From assembly GCF_039542385.1 (NCBI RefSeq), contig NZ_BAABIA010000017.1:1-43509 (forward strand): a DNA stretch of 43,509 nucleotides, read 5' to 3'. Under the pieces are notes generated by a model, which worked only from the letters and a program-made list of their open reading frames with translations, had not been told where the DNA came from and did no database searches. The stretch comes from Prosthecobacter algae. GTDB taxonomy: Bacteria; Verrucomicrobiota; Verrucomicrobiia; Verrucomicrobiales; Verrucomicrobiaceae. Position numbers and translations under genes: made by a program. Positions 21,432 to 31,631 of the stretch are shown here, piece by piece (within the stretch, counting starts at the first letter, position 1; every line of letters begins with the position of its first letter).

Positions 21432-22730
21432 ATGTCGCGCCGCCCTCTGCCCCACGCCGCCTGCCTTGCCCTCGCCGCCCTGCTGCACCTCGGCGGCGGT
21501 GTGGCCCATGCCGTGCCCGAGGCCCTGCCGGGCGATGGACTGGCCCCGGAGGCCCCCCTGGCCCCGCCGGTGCCGGCGCTGGAAATCCCGGAGGACACCC
21601 TGCCGGGCATCGGCCTCAGCCGCCTCGTCTTCGACCGCGAATTCGACTCGCCCGTGGCCCTCAGCACCGCCCTGCCGGACAGCGGGGGCGAGCAGATCCT
21701 GGCCCTGCAGCGCGGGGAGTTTTGCGCGGTGAAACTGGATGGCAGCGGCCAGTGGCGCAGCTTTCTGGACTTCCGCCCGCGCATGGCCGGCATCGTCCTT
21801 TTTGAGGAGGGCGTGCACGGCATCGCCCTGCACCCGCAGTTTGAAAAAAACCGCCTATTTTACCTCAGCTACACGCAGAATGATCCGCGCCGCACCGTGA
21901 TCAGCGAGATGCGAGCCACGGAAGGCGAGGCCCCCACGGCCCTGCCGGAGACGGAGCGCGTGCTGCTGGAGATCCCCCAGCCGCTGGCGGACCACTGGGG
22001 CGGCCACATTACCTTCGGGCCGGATGGCCACCTTTACATCGCGCTGGGCGATGGCGGCCTGCGCAGCGATCCCTACCGCCTGGCGCAAAACCCCTGGGTG
22101 CTCCACGGTAAGATCCTGCGCCTGGATGTGAACACCCGCAGCGGCCGCCTGCCCTACGGCATCCCGGCGGATAACCCCTTTGCGCACGAGCAGACCGTGC
22201 GGCCGGAGATCTTTGCCCTCGGCTTTCGCAATCCCTGGGGCCTCGCCTTTGACCCCCACACCGGCCATCTCTGGTGCGCCGATGTGGGCCAGGACCTGTG
22301 GGAGGAGATCAACCTCGTGAAAAAAGGTGCCAACTACGGCTGGAGCGACCGCGACGGCCCCACCACGCCGGATTTCCACCCGCAGCCCCTCATCCCCGGC
22401 ACCGCCACCACGGACCCCGTGCACGCCTACACCCGCCTGCGTGGCGAGGGCCTGTGCATCGTGGGCGGCCACACCTACCGGGGCGAAAAAATGCCCGCTC
22501 TCCAGGGCATGTACCTCTTTGCCGACTGGGGCTACGGCACCGTCTGGGGCCTGGAGATGGATGCGCTGAACGAGCGCGCCACACGCCGCCTGGTGCTGCA
22601 CCGCCGCGCCGAATCCACCAAGCTGAACCCCACCCTCATCACCCCCGATGCCGAGGGCGAGCCCATCCTCCTCTCCCAGGAAGGCAGCCTCTACCGCATC
22701 GAATACATCGAGGCCATCTCCGCCGAGTAG
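21432..22730 (+). CDS. Secreted PQQ-dependent sugar dehydrogenase-like protein (GSDH family)
   Basis: The 432-aa protein has an N-terminal signal (MSRRPLPHAACLALAALLHLGGGVAHA). A six-bladed beta-propeller of the soluble aldose sugar dehydrogenase type follows. Visible family motifs are EEGVHGIALHPQF with the candidate catalytic His, FYLSYT, WGGHITFGPDGHLYIALGDGG, LHGKILRLDVN, FALGFRNPWGLAFDP, WCADVGQDLWEEINLV, GANYGW and GGHTYRG. Such enzymes oxidise aldoses in the periplasm with PQQ. A start 25 codons upstream precedes the signal peptide and is rejected. It is monocistronic, with repeats downstream. No PQQ synthesis genes are in the window. Confidence 0.88.
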   Translation: MSRRPLPHAACLALAALLHLGGGVAHAVPEALPGDGLAPEAPLAPPVPALEIPEDTLPGIGLSRLVFDREFDSPVALSTALPDSGGEQILALQRGEFCAVKLDGSGQWRSFLDFRPRMAGIVLFEEGVHGIALHPQFEKNRLFYLSYTQNDPRRTVISEMRATEGEAPTALPETERVLLEIPQPLADHWGGHITFGPDGHLYIALGDGGLRSDPYRLAQNPWVLHGKILRLDVNTRSGRLPYGIPADNPFAHEQTVRPEIFALGFRNPWGLAFDPHTGHLWCADVGQDLWEEINLVKKGANYGWSDRDGPTTPDFHPQPLIPGTATTDPVHAYTRLRGEGLCIVGGHTYRGEKMPALQGMYLFADWGYGTVWGLEMDALNERATRRLVLHRRAESTKLNPTLITPDAEGEPILLSQEGSLYRIEYIEAISAE

Positions 22731-22814
22731 CCCGCGCCGCAGGTGAAAAACCGCCCCCCTGCCGATGATTTGTAGGTCGTGAGGGCGGACGGAGCGTGGG
22801 GGGAATGAGGCAGG

Positions 22815-23155
22815 CTTTTTTTTAGACAGGATTCACCGTCCCGCAGTCGCGGGAAGGATTAACAAGAAGTGTGACAAGGGGTCGGACGTGGGAATTCATT
22901 TTCAACCACGGAAGATTCGGAAGACACGGAAGGTGAGCTTGACCGGGAAGCCCCCAAGGAGCGGGACTTGCCAAGTCCCGTGGTTTGGGGGTGTTGGGGA
23001 TTTGGGGCGAACGAGAATCGGGGGCGGAATGGGGGCTGTTTTTTACAGGATTGACACGATTTCAGGATTAACAGAAAGTGTGGCAAGGGGGCGAACGGGG
23101 GCGTGAGAGCTTTTCGAAAGCGCCAGAGGACTGGCGCACTCCAGGACGCTTCGCG
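22815..23155. repeat. Composite repeat block, reverse orientation
   Basis: In reverse order it reads TTAATCC units (about 22828-22875), the TTCCGTG block (about 22905-22935), the GGGACTTG hairpin (about 22960-22980), TTAATCC units (about 23045-23080) and the family B hairpin (23115-23150). Read on the minus strand this is B-C-D-E-C. Confidence 0.8.
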
Positions 23156-23199
23156 CCATCTTGACCTTTGACCTGGATGCCTTAGTCGAAGAGTAGGTT

Positions 23200-23430
23200 A
23201 GGGATGCTGCGCATCCGGATGTTTTAGGATGCGGACAAAGTGTCCGCGCTCCCCTCGCGTTGAGCGGCGGACGTGGTCAAGTGAACTTATCGAAAGCGTC
23301 AGAGGACTGGCGCACTCCAAAACGCTTCGCGCCATCTCAACCTTTGACCTTTGACCTTTGACCTTTGACCTTTGACCTTTGACCTTTGACCTTTGACCTT
23401 TGACCTTTGACCTTTGACCTTTGACCTCGC
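23200..23430. repeat. Repeat block with TTTGACC heptamer array
   Basis: A 'CGGATG-TTTTAGGATGCGG' stretch (about 23215-23240) is shared with 39735-39765 and 43280-43300. It is followed by a family B hairpin (23291-23325) and about twelve perfect TTTGACC units from about 23340 to 23425. No gene from 22731 to 23499. Confidence 0.85.
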
Positions 23431-23499
23431 ACTGAGCACTTATCCCCTCTCCTCTGCTTTCCCCATTTCTCCTTTCTTCTTTCTTCCCCCGCCCCCTCC

Positions 23500-24135
23500 C
23501 TACCTCGTCATCACGGCAAAGCGCCACACCACCAGCATGCCCACGCCGCACCAGATCATCCACTCGCCCATTTGGCGGGTGCGGGCATCGTAGGTGGGGT
23601 ATTCGCCCTCCGGGTGGCGCTCTTTTGAAAAAGCCAGCGAGGCCCCGATGAGGATGCCCACCAGACCGCCGAGCAGCACGGAGACCCAGCCCAGGATCAC
23701 CTGCCAGCGCGCCGCTGGTCTGCCCAGGGACAGCACCTCCATCGCCTCGGCCGCCTTTGCCTCCGTCGCTGCCGGTTGGATGCCGCGCCCCGCTGCCAAC
23801 CGCCGCGCATGCACCACCACAAAAGGGTCCCACTCCAACGGCGTGGCCAGGATTTCCAGCAGCTCCTCGTCGGTGGAACTGTGCAGAAAGTGGTCCCCCG
23901 GCAGCTCCGTCTCCGCAAAGGAAGCCTCCAGGGCCGCACGCGCCGCCTTCACCTCCGTCCAGGGCACCATCACCAGCATGTCTGCCGGGTAATCGCCGCG
24001 CCCCACCTCCGTGATGTCGAACCCCGCCCGCGTGCCCGCCACCCGGTGCGGCACCCCCGCCGCCGTCAGCGTCTCCACCACCGCCACCAGTTCGTCCCCG
24101 CTCTTCGTCCGCACCAGTTCAAAGGAATCGCTCAT
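23500..24135 (-). CDS. DUF2007-like domain protein with C-terminal membrane segments
   Basis: The 211-aa protein starts MSDSFELVRTKSGDELVAVVETLTAAGVPHRVAG. This resembles the DUF2007 'putative signal transducing' fold: a beta-alpha-beta unit that recognises a lag in 'L..aGI'. The middle is acidic and helical. The end has two hydrophobic segments (about 146-167 VILGWVSVLLGGLVGILIGASL and about 192-207 WMIWCGVGMLVVWRFAV). It is anchored in the inner membrane with its N-domain in the cytoplasm. Substrate unknown. Confidence 0.7.
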   Translation of the reverse strand: MSDSFELVRTKSGDELVAVVETLTAAGVPHRVAGTRAGFDITEVGRGDYPADMLVMVPWTEVKAARAALEASFAETELPGDHFLHSSTDEELLEILATPLEWDPFVVVHARRLAAGRGIQPAATEAKAAEAMEVLSLGRPAARWQVILGWVSVLLGGLVGILIGASLAFSKERHPEGEYPTYDARTRQMGEWMIWCGVGMLVVWRFAVMTR

Positions 24136-24179
24136 TCGGGCAGAGAATCATAGCGGGTGGGGGAGGGCAAGTGCTCAGT

Positions 24180-24545
24180 GCGAAAGTCAAAGGTCAAAGG
24201 TCAAAGGGTCAAAGGGTCAAAGGTCAAAGGTCAAGGGGTCAAGGGGTCAAGGGGTCAAGGGGTCAAGGGGTCAAGGGGTCAAGGGGTCAAAGGTCAAGAA
24301 GCCGCGGAGCGTCCTGGAGTGCGCCAGTCCTCTGGCGCTTTCGAAAGGTCTCACGCCTCCGTTCGCCCCATGGCCACACTTCTTGTTAATCCTGAAAATC
24401 GTGTCAATCCTGTCAAAAAACGCCCCGTATCTCCCCAATCCCTCGTTCGCCTCACCTTGACCCACCTTGACCCACCTTGACCCACCTTGACCCACCTTGA
24501 CTGCCTTGACTGCCTTGACTGCCTTGACTGCCTTGACTGCCTTTC
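24180..24545. repeat. Heptamer arrays with boundary hairpin
   Basis: GGTCAAA then GGTCAAGG units fill about 24190-24298. A family B hairpin is at 24309-24344 and TTAATCC units at about 24383-24410. CCACCTTGACC (about five units) then TGCCTTGAC (about five units) fill about 24455-24542. No gene from 24136 to 24558. Confidence 0.85.
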
Positions 24546-24558
24546 CCCCCCATCCCCC

Positions 24559-24999
24559 TCACCTCCGTTTGCGGATCGCCTCGCCCAGGGCGCGTTCGGC
24601 ATCCTCGCACATCGTCTTCAGCATCTCCGGGCTGGTCCAGTCCGCCCCGCAGGCCAGGATGGTCTCGCGCACCATGCCATCGGCAGAGACCACCTGCATG
24701 GGGTGCAGCTTAGCGTAGCGGTTGGCCAGGCGCTCCAGCAGCATGTCCGCCGTCGTCGCCGCCTCCGCATAGATCACCTGCAGGCCCTCGGGTTCGCGCT
24801 CCTCGCTGCGCTGGGAGTGCGTGCCATCAAAGACCACCACCACCTGCTTGCCGCTCATGTCCTGGTAGGTGCGCAGGCGTTTCATCAGCTCCAGCCGCGC
24901 CAGGTGCCGGCGGCTGGCGTTGCGCTGCTCACGCTTCAGCTCCGGCCAGGCGTGCATCACGCTGTGACCGTCCACAAGCAGGTAAGAAATCGAAGGCAT
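24559..24999 (-). CDS. YacP-like NYN-domain RNase
   Basis: The 146-aa protein starts MPSISYLLVDGHSVMHAWPEL. The NYN/PIN-like acidic set is visible: Asp10 (LLVDGH), Asp58 (VVVFDGTHS), Asp85 (ATTADMLLERLA) and Asp107 (VVSADGMVRE). This fits the YacP (Rae1) family, ribosome-associated endonucleases. The upstream in-frame codons (MLVGCADV) add nothing typical, so ATG 24999 is chosen. It stands alone on the minus strand between repeat blocks. Confidence 0.85.
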   Translation of the reverse strand: MPSISYLLVDGHSVMHAWPELKREQRNASRRHLARLELMKRLRTYQDMSGKQVVVVFDGTHSQRSEEREPEGLQVIYAEAATTADMLLERLANRYAKLHPMQVVSADGMVRETILACGADWTSPEMLKTMCEDAERALGEAIRKRR

Positions 25000-25049
25000 G
25001 ACGTCCGCGCATCCAACAAGCAAAGGGGGGAGCGGTCAAGGGGGGCAAT

Positions 25050-25740
<691 letters not shown>

Positions 25741-25755
25741 GCGTTCCGCAGCCCC

Positions 25756-28260
25756 CTACTTCACCCCATATCGCGGATAGCGCTCCTTCAGCAGCTTGCG
25801 GAACTCGTCCGCCTTGGCGGCCTGACCGGCTTTATCCAGGGCGCGGGCGGCCTTGTCCATGGCTTCCGGGGTCACTTCTTCATCGTCAAAAAACTGCGCG
25901 GGATACATGAACTTGCCCGCCGCCGCCTTGTACTTCTCCAGCGCGGCGTTAGCATCGCCCGCCTTCTCCAGCTTCTCGCCGGCGGCCAGGGCCACATCGC
26001 CTTCCAGGATCAGCAGCAGCGCCTGCGGTTTGCCGTCTTTGGCAAAGCCCAGCCCTTCCTGCGCCACCTTTTCCGCATCCTCGATCTTGCCCAGGCCCAG
26101 CAGCGCCCGGCCCTTCGTCATCAGGCTGCGGGCACGCACCGCGCTCTCGGGCGTCACGGCCAGGAAATGATCCGTGGCCTTGATGGCCGCCTCGTACTCC
26201 TTCGTTTCCAGGTTGGCCATGCCCAGGTAGTTCCACACGCGGGGGTCCGTATTTTCAGGCGTTTCCGGCGTGGTGGCCAGCGTCAGATACTTCGTCGAGC
26301 GCGCATACTGCTTCGCGTCATAGAGCTTCAGTCCCAGCCAGGAAACCACATTCGGCGGGATGTTCGCATTCGGGTTCGCCTTGCGATAGTCGTCGATGAC
26401 GGTGCTGAGGGCGTCCATATTTTGCTGCGCGTAGGAGGCCAGCATCAGCATCTGGCTGGCGCGGTCCAGGTTCGCCGCCTTGTCCGTCTCGATGGCCTTT
26501 TGCAGCGCCGGGATGGCCTTGTCCCAGTCCTTCTGGTCGAAGTAACCGCGACCGATGCCATACCACGCCTGCCCAGCCGCCTGGCTGCGGGGATACTTCT
26601 TCACCAGCATCTCAAAGGCCGCCACCATGGCCTTCGGATCCCGCTGCTCCATGGCGATGAGTCCTAACTGCAAGTAGGCAATTTCCGCCGCATCGGAGTT
26701 GGTGAACTCCTTCACCACGCGCTGAAAGTCGCCCACGGCCTTCGGCAGATCCTTCGCCTCGCGATAGGCCAGACCGCGCCGGGCCAGGGCCTTCGGCTTG
26801 AACTCATGCGCGGGGTGCTCCGCCAGGAACTGGGTGAAAGCGCCCACGGCTTCCTGATGGCGAGCCGCCTCCGCCAGGGCCCAGCCTTTGTTGAAAAGCG
26901 TGCCCGGCTGCAGCTTCACCGGCAGCTTTTCAATCTGCACCTCCACATAGCTCTCTGCCGCCTTCGCGTACTCGCCTTTGTTAAAGTAAAAGTCCGCCCG
27001 GATCAGCCGCGCCAGATTCAGGAACTCATGCTGACTGCGCGTCTGCAGGTGGCGCTGGATAAAGGCCGTCGCAAAGTCGCCCAGGTCCTTGTCATCCAGC
27101 AGGTAAAAGCAGTACAGCTTCCAGTAGCCGGCCTCGAAGGCTTGGTCACTGCCGGGGTAGCCTTCCTCGATCATGAGGTACACCTCCACCGCACGGGCAT
27201 AGGCCTTTTTCATGCGGTAGGCATTGCCCACCAGCAGCAGCATCTTCGGCCGCGTTTCGCCCTCCGGCAGCACGCCGGAGTTGCGATTGTAATTGTCGAT
27301 CACGCCATCGTAGTCGCCTTTGGCAAACAGCGCCTGCACCACACCCACCAGGGAGATGCTGCGGTTCACCGGCGTGGTTTCTGGGTAGCTCAGCGCCTTT
27401 TCAAACAGGGGCACTGCCTCATCTGGCTTACCCGTCTCCGCATACAGCACGGCGGCCTTTACGCTGGCCTCGGAAAGCACGGCGTTGTCCTTGCTCAGCT
27501 TCAGCAGCTCTTGGAAAAGCGGCAGCGCCTCCGCCTTTTTGTCCTCCGCCAGATACAGCGTGCCCAGCATCAGCAGCCCTGCCTCGCGGTACGGATTTTC
27601 CGTCGTCACCGCCAGCACGGACTGCAGCGCCGCCACCTGCCGCTTGCCATCGGAAAGCATCTGGTAGGCACGCGCTCGGTTGTAGGCCGCCGCCAGCCGC
27701 ACCTGTGGCAGGGGCGACTTCGACTCCGCAAAGGCAAACTGCCGCGCCGACTCCTCAAAGTCTTTCGCATTGAATCGCATGGCCCCCAGGCGATACGCCG
27801 CCGAGGGCGCACCGTCCGAGTTCGGGTAGCGGCTAACGACTTCTGTGTAATACGCCTCCGCCACCTTGAGCTGGTTCTGCTTCATGTAGCACTCGCCGAT
27901 GCGGAACAGCGCCAGCGGCACCTGTGCGCCGGAGGGATAATTTTGCAGATACTGGCCAAAGGACTGCGCCGCGATGGCGAATTCCCCGCGGTCATAGATC
28001 ATGTTCGCGTAGTCGATCAGGTCCTGGTCTGGCGACTTCGGCTTCGGCGGCGCGGGTGGCTGCGCAGGCTGGGCCGGGGCGGCGGGCTGGCCGGGCTGCG
28101 CAGGCATCGTGCTAGGGTCCACCGGGATCGCCCGTGGGATCGGCTTTTGCACCTCGTCCTCCTCCACCGGGATGGCGCGGGGCACCCCCTGGCCAAAGGC
28201 CGCAACGGCCCCCAGCAAAGGCAGGAAAATCATCAGTCGTGGCAGATCGTAACAGCGCAT
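25756..28260 (-). CDS. Large secreted tetratricopeptide-repeat protein of the ExbBD operon
   Basis: The 834-aa protein has a signal peptide (core MIFLPLLGAVAAFGQG) and a proline/glutamine-rich linker (about 40-75). About 18-20 TPR-type helical repeats then run to the C-terminus, for example DYANMIYDRGEFAIAAQSFGQYLQNYP, ALFRIGECYMKQNQLKVAEAYYTEVVSRYP and AWYGIGRGYFDQKDWDKAIPALQKAIE. The spacing resembles YbgF/BamD-like envelope proteins. Start ATG 28260; ATG 28233 would also keep the signal peptide. It is third in an operon after ExbB and ExbD, so it probably works in the periplasm with the proton-driven ExbBD motor as a scaffold or partner. Confidence 0.85.
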   Translation of the reverse strand: MRCYDLPRLMIFLPLLGAVAAFGQGVPRAIPVEEDEVQKPIPRAIPVDPSTMPAQPGQPAAPAQPAQPPAPPKPKSPDQDLIDYANMIYDRGEFAIAAQSFGQYLQNYPSGAQVPLALFRIGECYMKQNQLKVAEAYYTEVVSRYPNSDGAPSAAYRLGAMRFNAKDFEESARQFAFAESKSPLPQVRLAAAYNRARAYQMLSDGKRQVAALQSVLAVTTENPYREAGLLMLGTLYLAEDKKAEALPLFQELLKLSKDNAVLSEASVKAAVLYAETGKPDEAVPLFEKALSYPETTPVNRSISLVGVVQALFAKGDYDGVIDNYNRNSGVLPEGETRPKMLLLVGNAYRMKKAYARAVEVYLMIEEGYPGSDQAFEAGYWKLYCFYLLDDKDLGDFATAFIQRHLQTRSQHEFLNLARLIRADFYFNKGEYAKAAESYVEVQIEKLPVKLQPGTLFNKGWALAEAARHQEAVGAFTQFLAEHPAHEFKPKALARRGLAYREAKDLPKAVGDFQRVVKEFTNSDAAEIAYLQLGLIAMEQRDPKAMVAAFEMLVKKYPRSQAAGQAWYGIGRGYFDQKDWDKAIPALQKAIETDKAANLDRASQMLMLASYAQQNMDALSTVIDDYRKANPNANIPPNVVSWLGLKLYDAKQYARSTKYLTLATTPETPENTDPRVWNYLGMANLETKEYEAAIKATDHFLAVTPESAVRARSLMTKGRALLGLGKIEDAEKVAQEGLGFAKDGKPQALLLILEGDVALAAGEKLEKAGDANAALEKYKAAAGKFMYPAQFFDDEEVTPEAMDKAARALDKAGQAAKADEFRKLLKERYPRYGVK

Positions 28261-28328
28261 CTCAGTTCTTCAGGGGCTTCCTTTTCAGGCTCAGTTCAGG
28301 GGACAACGTCACAGGGGTGTGGGCCACT

Positions 28329-28766
28329 TTACTTCGGGGTTTCCGTCTCCGGCTTTTGCGTGGCAAAGGCGATGTTGTAGATGCCCGCCTTCTGGCAGGC
28401 ATTCAGCACATTGATGATGTATTGGAAATCAGCCACCTGATCCCCACGCAGGATCACGGCCTGGTCTTTGTAAATGGAAGTGATGTTCTTCAGCTTCACC
28501 AGCAGCTCCTCCTCCGTCAGCGTCTGGCCATTGACGATGATCTCGCCGCCGGATTTGATGTTCACCACGATCTCGCCCACGTTGCGGATCTCCTCCTTCT
28601 TGTCCTCCTTCTCATCCGCCGCCGGCACGCTGATGTCCAGCACCTGCTCGTTCTTCGCGTAGTGCGAGGTCACGGCAAAAAAGATCACCAGCAGGAACAG
28701 CACATCCACCAGCGGCGCGAGCTGCATGGGCGTGGGTTCGATGGAATGCTGTTTGCGAAAGTTCAT
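28329..28766 (-). CDS. exbD: Biopolymer transport protein ExbD/TolR family
   Basis: The 145-aa protein starts MNFRKQHSIEPTPMQLAPLVDVLFLLVIFFAVTSHY, one transmembrane helix with the conserved proton-path Asp21. A periplasmic domain with VLDISVPAAD, GEIIVNGQTLTEEEL, VILRGDQVADFQYIINVLNACQKAGI follows. With ExbB it forms the inner-membrane motor that energises TonB or Tol-type envelope partners. It lies 26 bp after exbB and 68 bp before the TPR gene, all minus strand. Confidence 0.95.
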   Translation of the reverse strand: MNFRKQHSIEPTPMQLAPLVDVLFLLVIFFAVTSHYAKNEQVLDISVPAADEKEDKKEEIRNVGEIVVNIKSGGEIIVNGQTLTEEELLVKLKNITSIYKDQAVILRGDQVADFQYIINVLNACQKAGIYNIAFATQKPETETPK

Positions 28767-28792
28767 GGTCGTTCAGGGGGCTGCCGCATTGC

Positions 28793-29662
28793 TTACTCCC
28801 CAGTGCGGTTCACCACCGCGCGGGCCGCCCGCTTGTACTGCACGGCCAGCAGGGCCATCAGGTGCGTGGTTGCCGCCTCCATCTCGCAGATCAGGCGGTT
28901 CACCTTGCCACGGAAGATGGCGTAGAAAATCAGTGCCGGGATGCCGATCACCAGGCCCGAGGCCGTGCACAGCAGCGCCTCAGACACCCCCTGGGCCAGC
29001 CCTAGCTGGTTAGACCCGCCGTATTCCTTGCCCGAGATCGCGTGGAAGGTGGTGATCATCCCCAGCGTCGTGCCCAGCAGCCCCAGCATCGGTGCCACCG
29101 CACCCACATCGCCCAGGTAGGCGATGCGTGCCAGCAGCAGGCTGGACTGGCGATTGCCCTCCGCCTCCGTCACTTCCTTCACCTCTTCAAAGCTCGCCGT
29201 CGGGTTCCGCGTCGCAAAGTCCAGCGTCTTCGCCGTGATGCGGGCGATGCACTCATTGCGGCGATTGCACACCGCCAGCAGCCCCAGGTAATCTTGCTTG
29301 CGGATCAGAGCATCCGCCGAGTTCATGAAGGCATCGCTCACCACCGTGCCCTGCCGCACCGTGAAGGCGAACAGCACGATGAGAAACGCCGTGATCATGG
29401 AAAGAACAATCAGTGGGTAGGCCATCACGCCCGTGCTATCGATGAAGCCCTTCAGCGTCAGCGCATTGGCAAAAGGGTTTTCCGGATCCTCCGCCGCCGT
29501 CACCGTCGTCACCGCCGCCCCGGGGGCAGGTTCACCGGGCACGGTCACCATTGGCCGGGCCGCAGGGGCCGCTGGGGTCGCCGTTTGGGCCTGCGCCACA
29601 GGGGCCAGCCATGTCATCAGGACAGTCAAAAGGGCGAAAGCGAAAAAAGTAGGGCGATGCAT
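28793..29662 (-). CDS. exbB: MotA/TolQ/ExbB proton channel family protein
   Basis: The 289-aa protein has a signal-like N-terminus (MHRPTFFAFALLTVLMTWLAPVAQAQ). An Ala/Pro linker follows, then the ExbB core with helices about 75-100 (MAYPLIVLSMITAFLIVLFAF), GDVGAVAPMLGLLGTTLGMITTFHAIS, and LCTASGLVIGIPALIFYAIFRGKVN. This is the three-helix MotA/TolQ/ExbB layout with a long periplasmic N-terminus, as in N-terminally extended ExbB proteins. An apparent longer frame reaching 30514 is a shadow of the opposite-strand gene. It is the first gene of the exbB-exbD-TPR operon. Confidence 0.93.
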   Translation of the reverse strand: MHRPTFFAFALLTVLMTWLAPVAQAQTATPAAPAARPMVTVPGEPAPGAAVTTVTAAEDPENPFANALTLKGFIDSTGVMAYPLIVLSMITAFLIVLFAFTVRQGTVVSDAFMNSADALIRKQDYLGLLAVCNRRNECIARITAKTLDFATRNPTASFEEVKEVTEAEGNRQSSLLLARIAYLGDVGAVAPMLGLLGTTLGMITTFHAISGKEYGGSNQLGLAQGVSEALLCTASGLVIGIPALIFYAIFRGKVNRLICEMEAATTHLMALLAVQYKRAARAVVNRTGE

Positions 29663-29872
29663 GGGCGGGCGACAGTAGGCGCGAGGGTGAAGGATGCAAG
29701 AGACTAGAACCGACGGATTGAGACCTGTTTCCACGAAAATCCATCGGCTGAAAAGGCTTTTCGACCAGGAGGCGAGAAACAGGCCAGCAAGCAGCATACG
29801 GGCAAAAAAACACCGCTTTCCCACGGAAATTGGCTTTTCTTCCACGAATGTCCCCGCTTCCATAGGCTTCTC

Positions 29873-30733
29873 ATGTTTTTCAGAATTGCTCTCACCCTCA
29901 CCGCCCTGGCTCTCGCCATCAGCCCTCAGACGCAGGCCCAGGAAAAGAAATTCACCGCCAGCCCCGGCCTGCAGCTTTACAGCCTGCGCTCCAGCTTCAA
30001 GCTCAAGGGCGTGCCCCGCACCCTGGACAGCGTGAAATCCTTCGGCATCACCAATGTCGAGCTCGCCGGCACCTACGGCCTCAGCGCCGAAGCCTTCAAG
30101 CAGGAGCTCAGCAGCCGCGGGCTCAAAGCCGTCAGCGCCCACTTCCCCTACGCCCGCTGGAAAAACGAGCCCGAAGCCGTCGCCCAAGAGGCCAAGGCCC
30201 TGGGCCTGGAATACGCCGGCTGCGCCTGGGCCGATCACAAGGCCCCCATGGATGAACCCCAGGCCCGCGACATCGCCGCCACCTTCAACAAAGCCGGTGC
30301 CGCCCTGGCCAAAGAAGGCATCACTTTCTTTTACCACCTCCACGGCTTCGAATTCCGGCCCTGGAAAGACGGCGAAACCCTCGCCGACCTCATCATCAAG
30401 GAGACCGACCCCAAAAATGTGAAATTCCAGATGGACGTCCTCTGGGTCGTCTTCCCTGGCCAGGACCCCGTGAAGCTGCTGGAAAAATACGCCGGTCGCT
30501 GGGACCTCATGCATCTCAAGGACCTCAAAAAAGGCGTCGCCACCGGCGACCTCTCCGGCAAGACCGACGTGGAAAACGACGTCACCCTCGGCACCGGCCA
30601 GATGAACTGGCCCGCCATCCTCGCCGCTGCTGAAAAAGTCGGCGTGAAGTACTACTTCATCGAAGACGAAAGCTCCATCTCCGAAAAACAGATCCCCGCC
30701 AGCGTCCAGTTCCTGGGCAATGTGAAGTGGTAG
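29873..30733 (+). CDS. Secreted sugar phosphate isomerase/epimerase-like TIM-barrel protein
   Basis: The 286-aa protein has a signal peptide (MFFRIALTLTALALAISPQTQAQ), then a xylose-isomerase-like TIM barrel: GLQLYSLR, FGITNVELAGTYG, GLKAVSAHFPY, FFYHLHGFEF (metal-ligand-type His/Glu region), VKFQMDVLWVVFPGQDP, WDLMHLKDLKKG and YYFIEDES. Many Verrucomicrobia and Planctomycetes carry secreted forms with unknown sugar substrates. It is divergent from exbB with 210 bp between them that hold no clear motif. Confidence 0.88.
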   Translation: MFFRIALTLTALALAISPQTQAQEKKFTASPGLQLYSLRSSFKLKGVPRTLDSVKSFGITNVELAGTYGLSAEAFKQELSSRGLKAVSAHFPYARWKNEPEAVAQEAKALGLEYAGCAWADHKAPMDEPQARDIAATFNKAGAALAKEGITFFYHLHGFEFRPWKDGETLADLIIKETDPKNVKFQMDVLWVVFPGQDPVKLLEKYAGRWDLMHLKDLKKGVATGDLSGKTDVENDVTLGTGQMNWPAILAAAEKVGVKYYFIEDESSISEKQIPASVQFLGNVKW

Positions 30734-30764
30734 GGGCTTTCGCTCGTTCGCTGCCCCGCGTAGC

Positions 30765-31075
30765 CCCCGTAGCCGCGCCCGCCAGGGCGTGGGGATTGGG
30801 GGGCGGAGTTGGGGGGATAGGACTTAGAGGTCGTATGGGGCCTATGTGTGGGAAGCTCGGAGTGTGTGACATCTTCGAAAGCGCCAGAGGACTGGCGCAG
30901 TCCAGGACGCTCCGCGGCAGTGTAGCTGCGCCCGCCAGGGCGTGGGGATTGGGGGGCGGAGTTGGGGGGATAGGACCTAGAGGTCGTATGGGGCCTAGGT
31001 TGGGGAAGCTCAGAGCGTAAGACCTTTCGAAAGCGCCAGAGGACTGGCGCACTCCAGGACGCTCCGCGCCATCTA
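30765..31075. repeat. Two repeated blocks with boundary hairpins
   Basis: Two near-identical segments (about 30770-30870 and 30918-31020) carry CGCCCGCCAGGGCGTGGGGA then GGCGGAGTTGGGGGGATAGG and GGTCGTATGGGGCCTA. Each is followed by a reversed family B hairpin (30876-30910 and 31028-31062). Confidence 0.8.
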
Positions 31076-31103
31076 CACCTCATCAACCATCAACCATCAG
31101 CCC

Positions 31104-31631
31104 TCAACCATCAACCCTTGCCCCCATTTCTGCTTTTTCCGCCAGCCTCTCCAGCAGCCCGCGTATCATCGTGTACGCATAGGCCTGCGCCTCCGCCCGG
31201 CGGCTGGCGCGGGGACCGGCCACATTCAGGGTGCGCAGGTGCCGACGCTGCACAAAATCCAGCGCCAGCTCCGCCGCCCGGTCCGGCGTGATCTCCCAGC
31301 CATCGATCAGCCGATAGGGCCGCCGCGACTGCATGCAGTGAAACACCGTCAACTCCGTGCCGCCCTCCAGATCGCCAAAGTGGACGATCAGCGTGCCATC
31401 GGCCTCCTTCAGATTTTGCAGCGTCCGCGCCTTGTAGCCGCCCTGGGCCATCTCCCGCAGCGGGTAGCGGTCCGGGATGGTCCCCTCCTCATCCAGCCTG
31501 CCGGGCGGGCACCAGCCCCCGCAGGGAAAGCCCAGATCCAGGGCCGCATCCAGCGCGCCCCGGTCCACGCCCGTCTGGCCGCCGGAAAGGATGGTGATCG
31601 GAAAAGTAGGAGTCATCGGTTTCATCATCAT
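31104..31631 (-). CDS. Putative molybdenum carrier / YpsA-like SLOG-family protein
   Basis: The 175-aa protein starts MMMKPMTPTF. It has the SLOG-type nucleotide-binding opening ILSGGQTGVDRGALDAALDLG, then CGGWCPPGR, IPDRYPLRE, KARTLQNLKEADGTLIVHFG, GGTELTVFHC and LRTLNVAGPRAS. This matches the 'putative molybdenum carrier' (MoCo_carrier) family of SLOG proteins, which bind a nucleotide-like ligand. The molybdenum link is by family name only. Several Met codons cluster at the start; ATG 31631 is chosen, with 31625 equally possible. An SOS-box-like palindrome lies about 135 bp upstream. Confidence 0.85.
   Translation of the reverse strand: MMMKPMTPTFPITILSGGQTGVDRGALDAALDLGFPCGGWCPPGRLDEEGTIPDRYPLREMAQGGYKARTLQNLKEADGTLIVHFGDLEGGTELTVFHCMQSRRPYRLIDGWEITPDRAAELALDFVQRRHLRTLNVAGPRASRRAEAQAYAYTMIRGLLERLAEKAEMGARVDG

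Noticed and set aside
28793..30514. Extended 573-codon version of exbB
   Set aside because: The first 284 codons are the reverse reading of the opposite-strand sugar isomerase gene. The signal peptide and ExbB core begin at ATG 29662.
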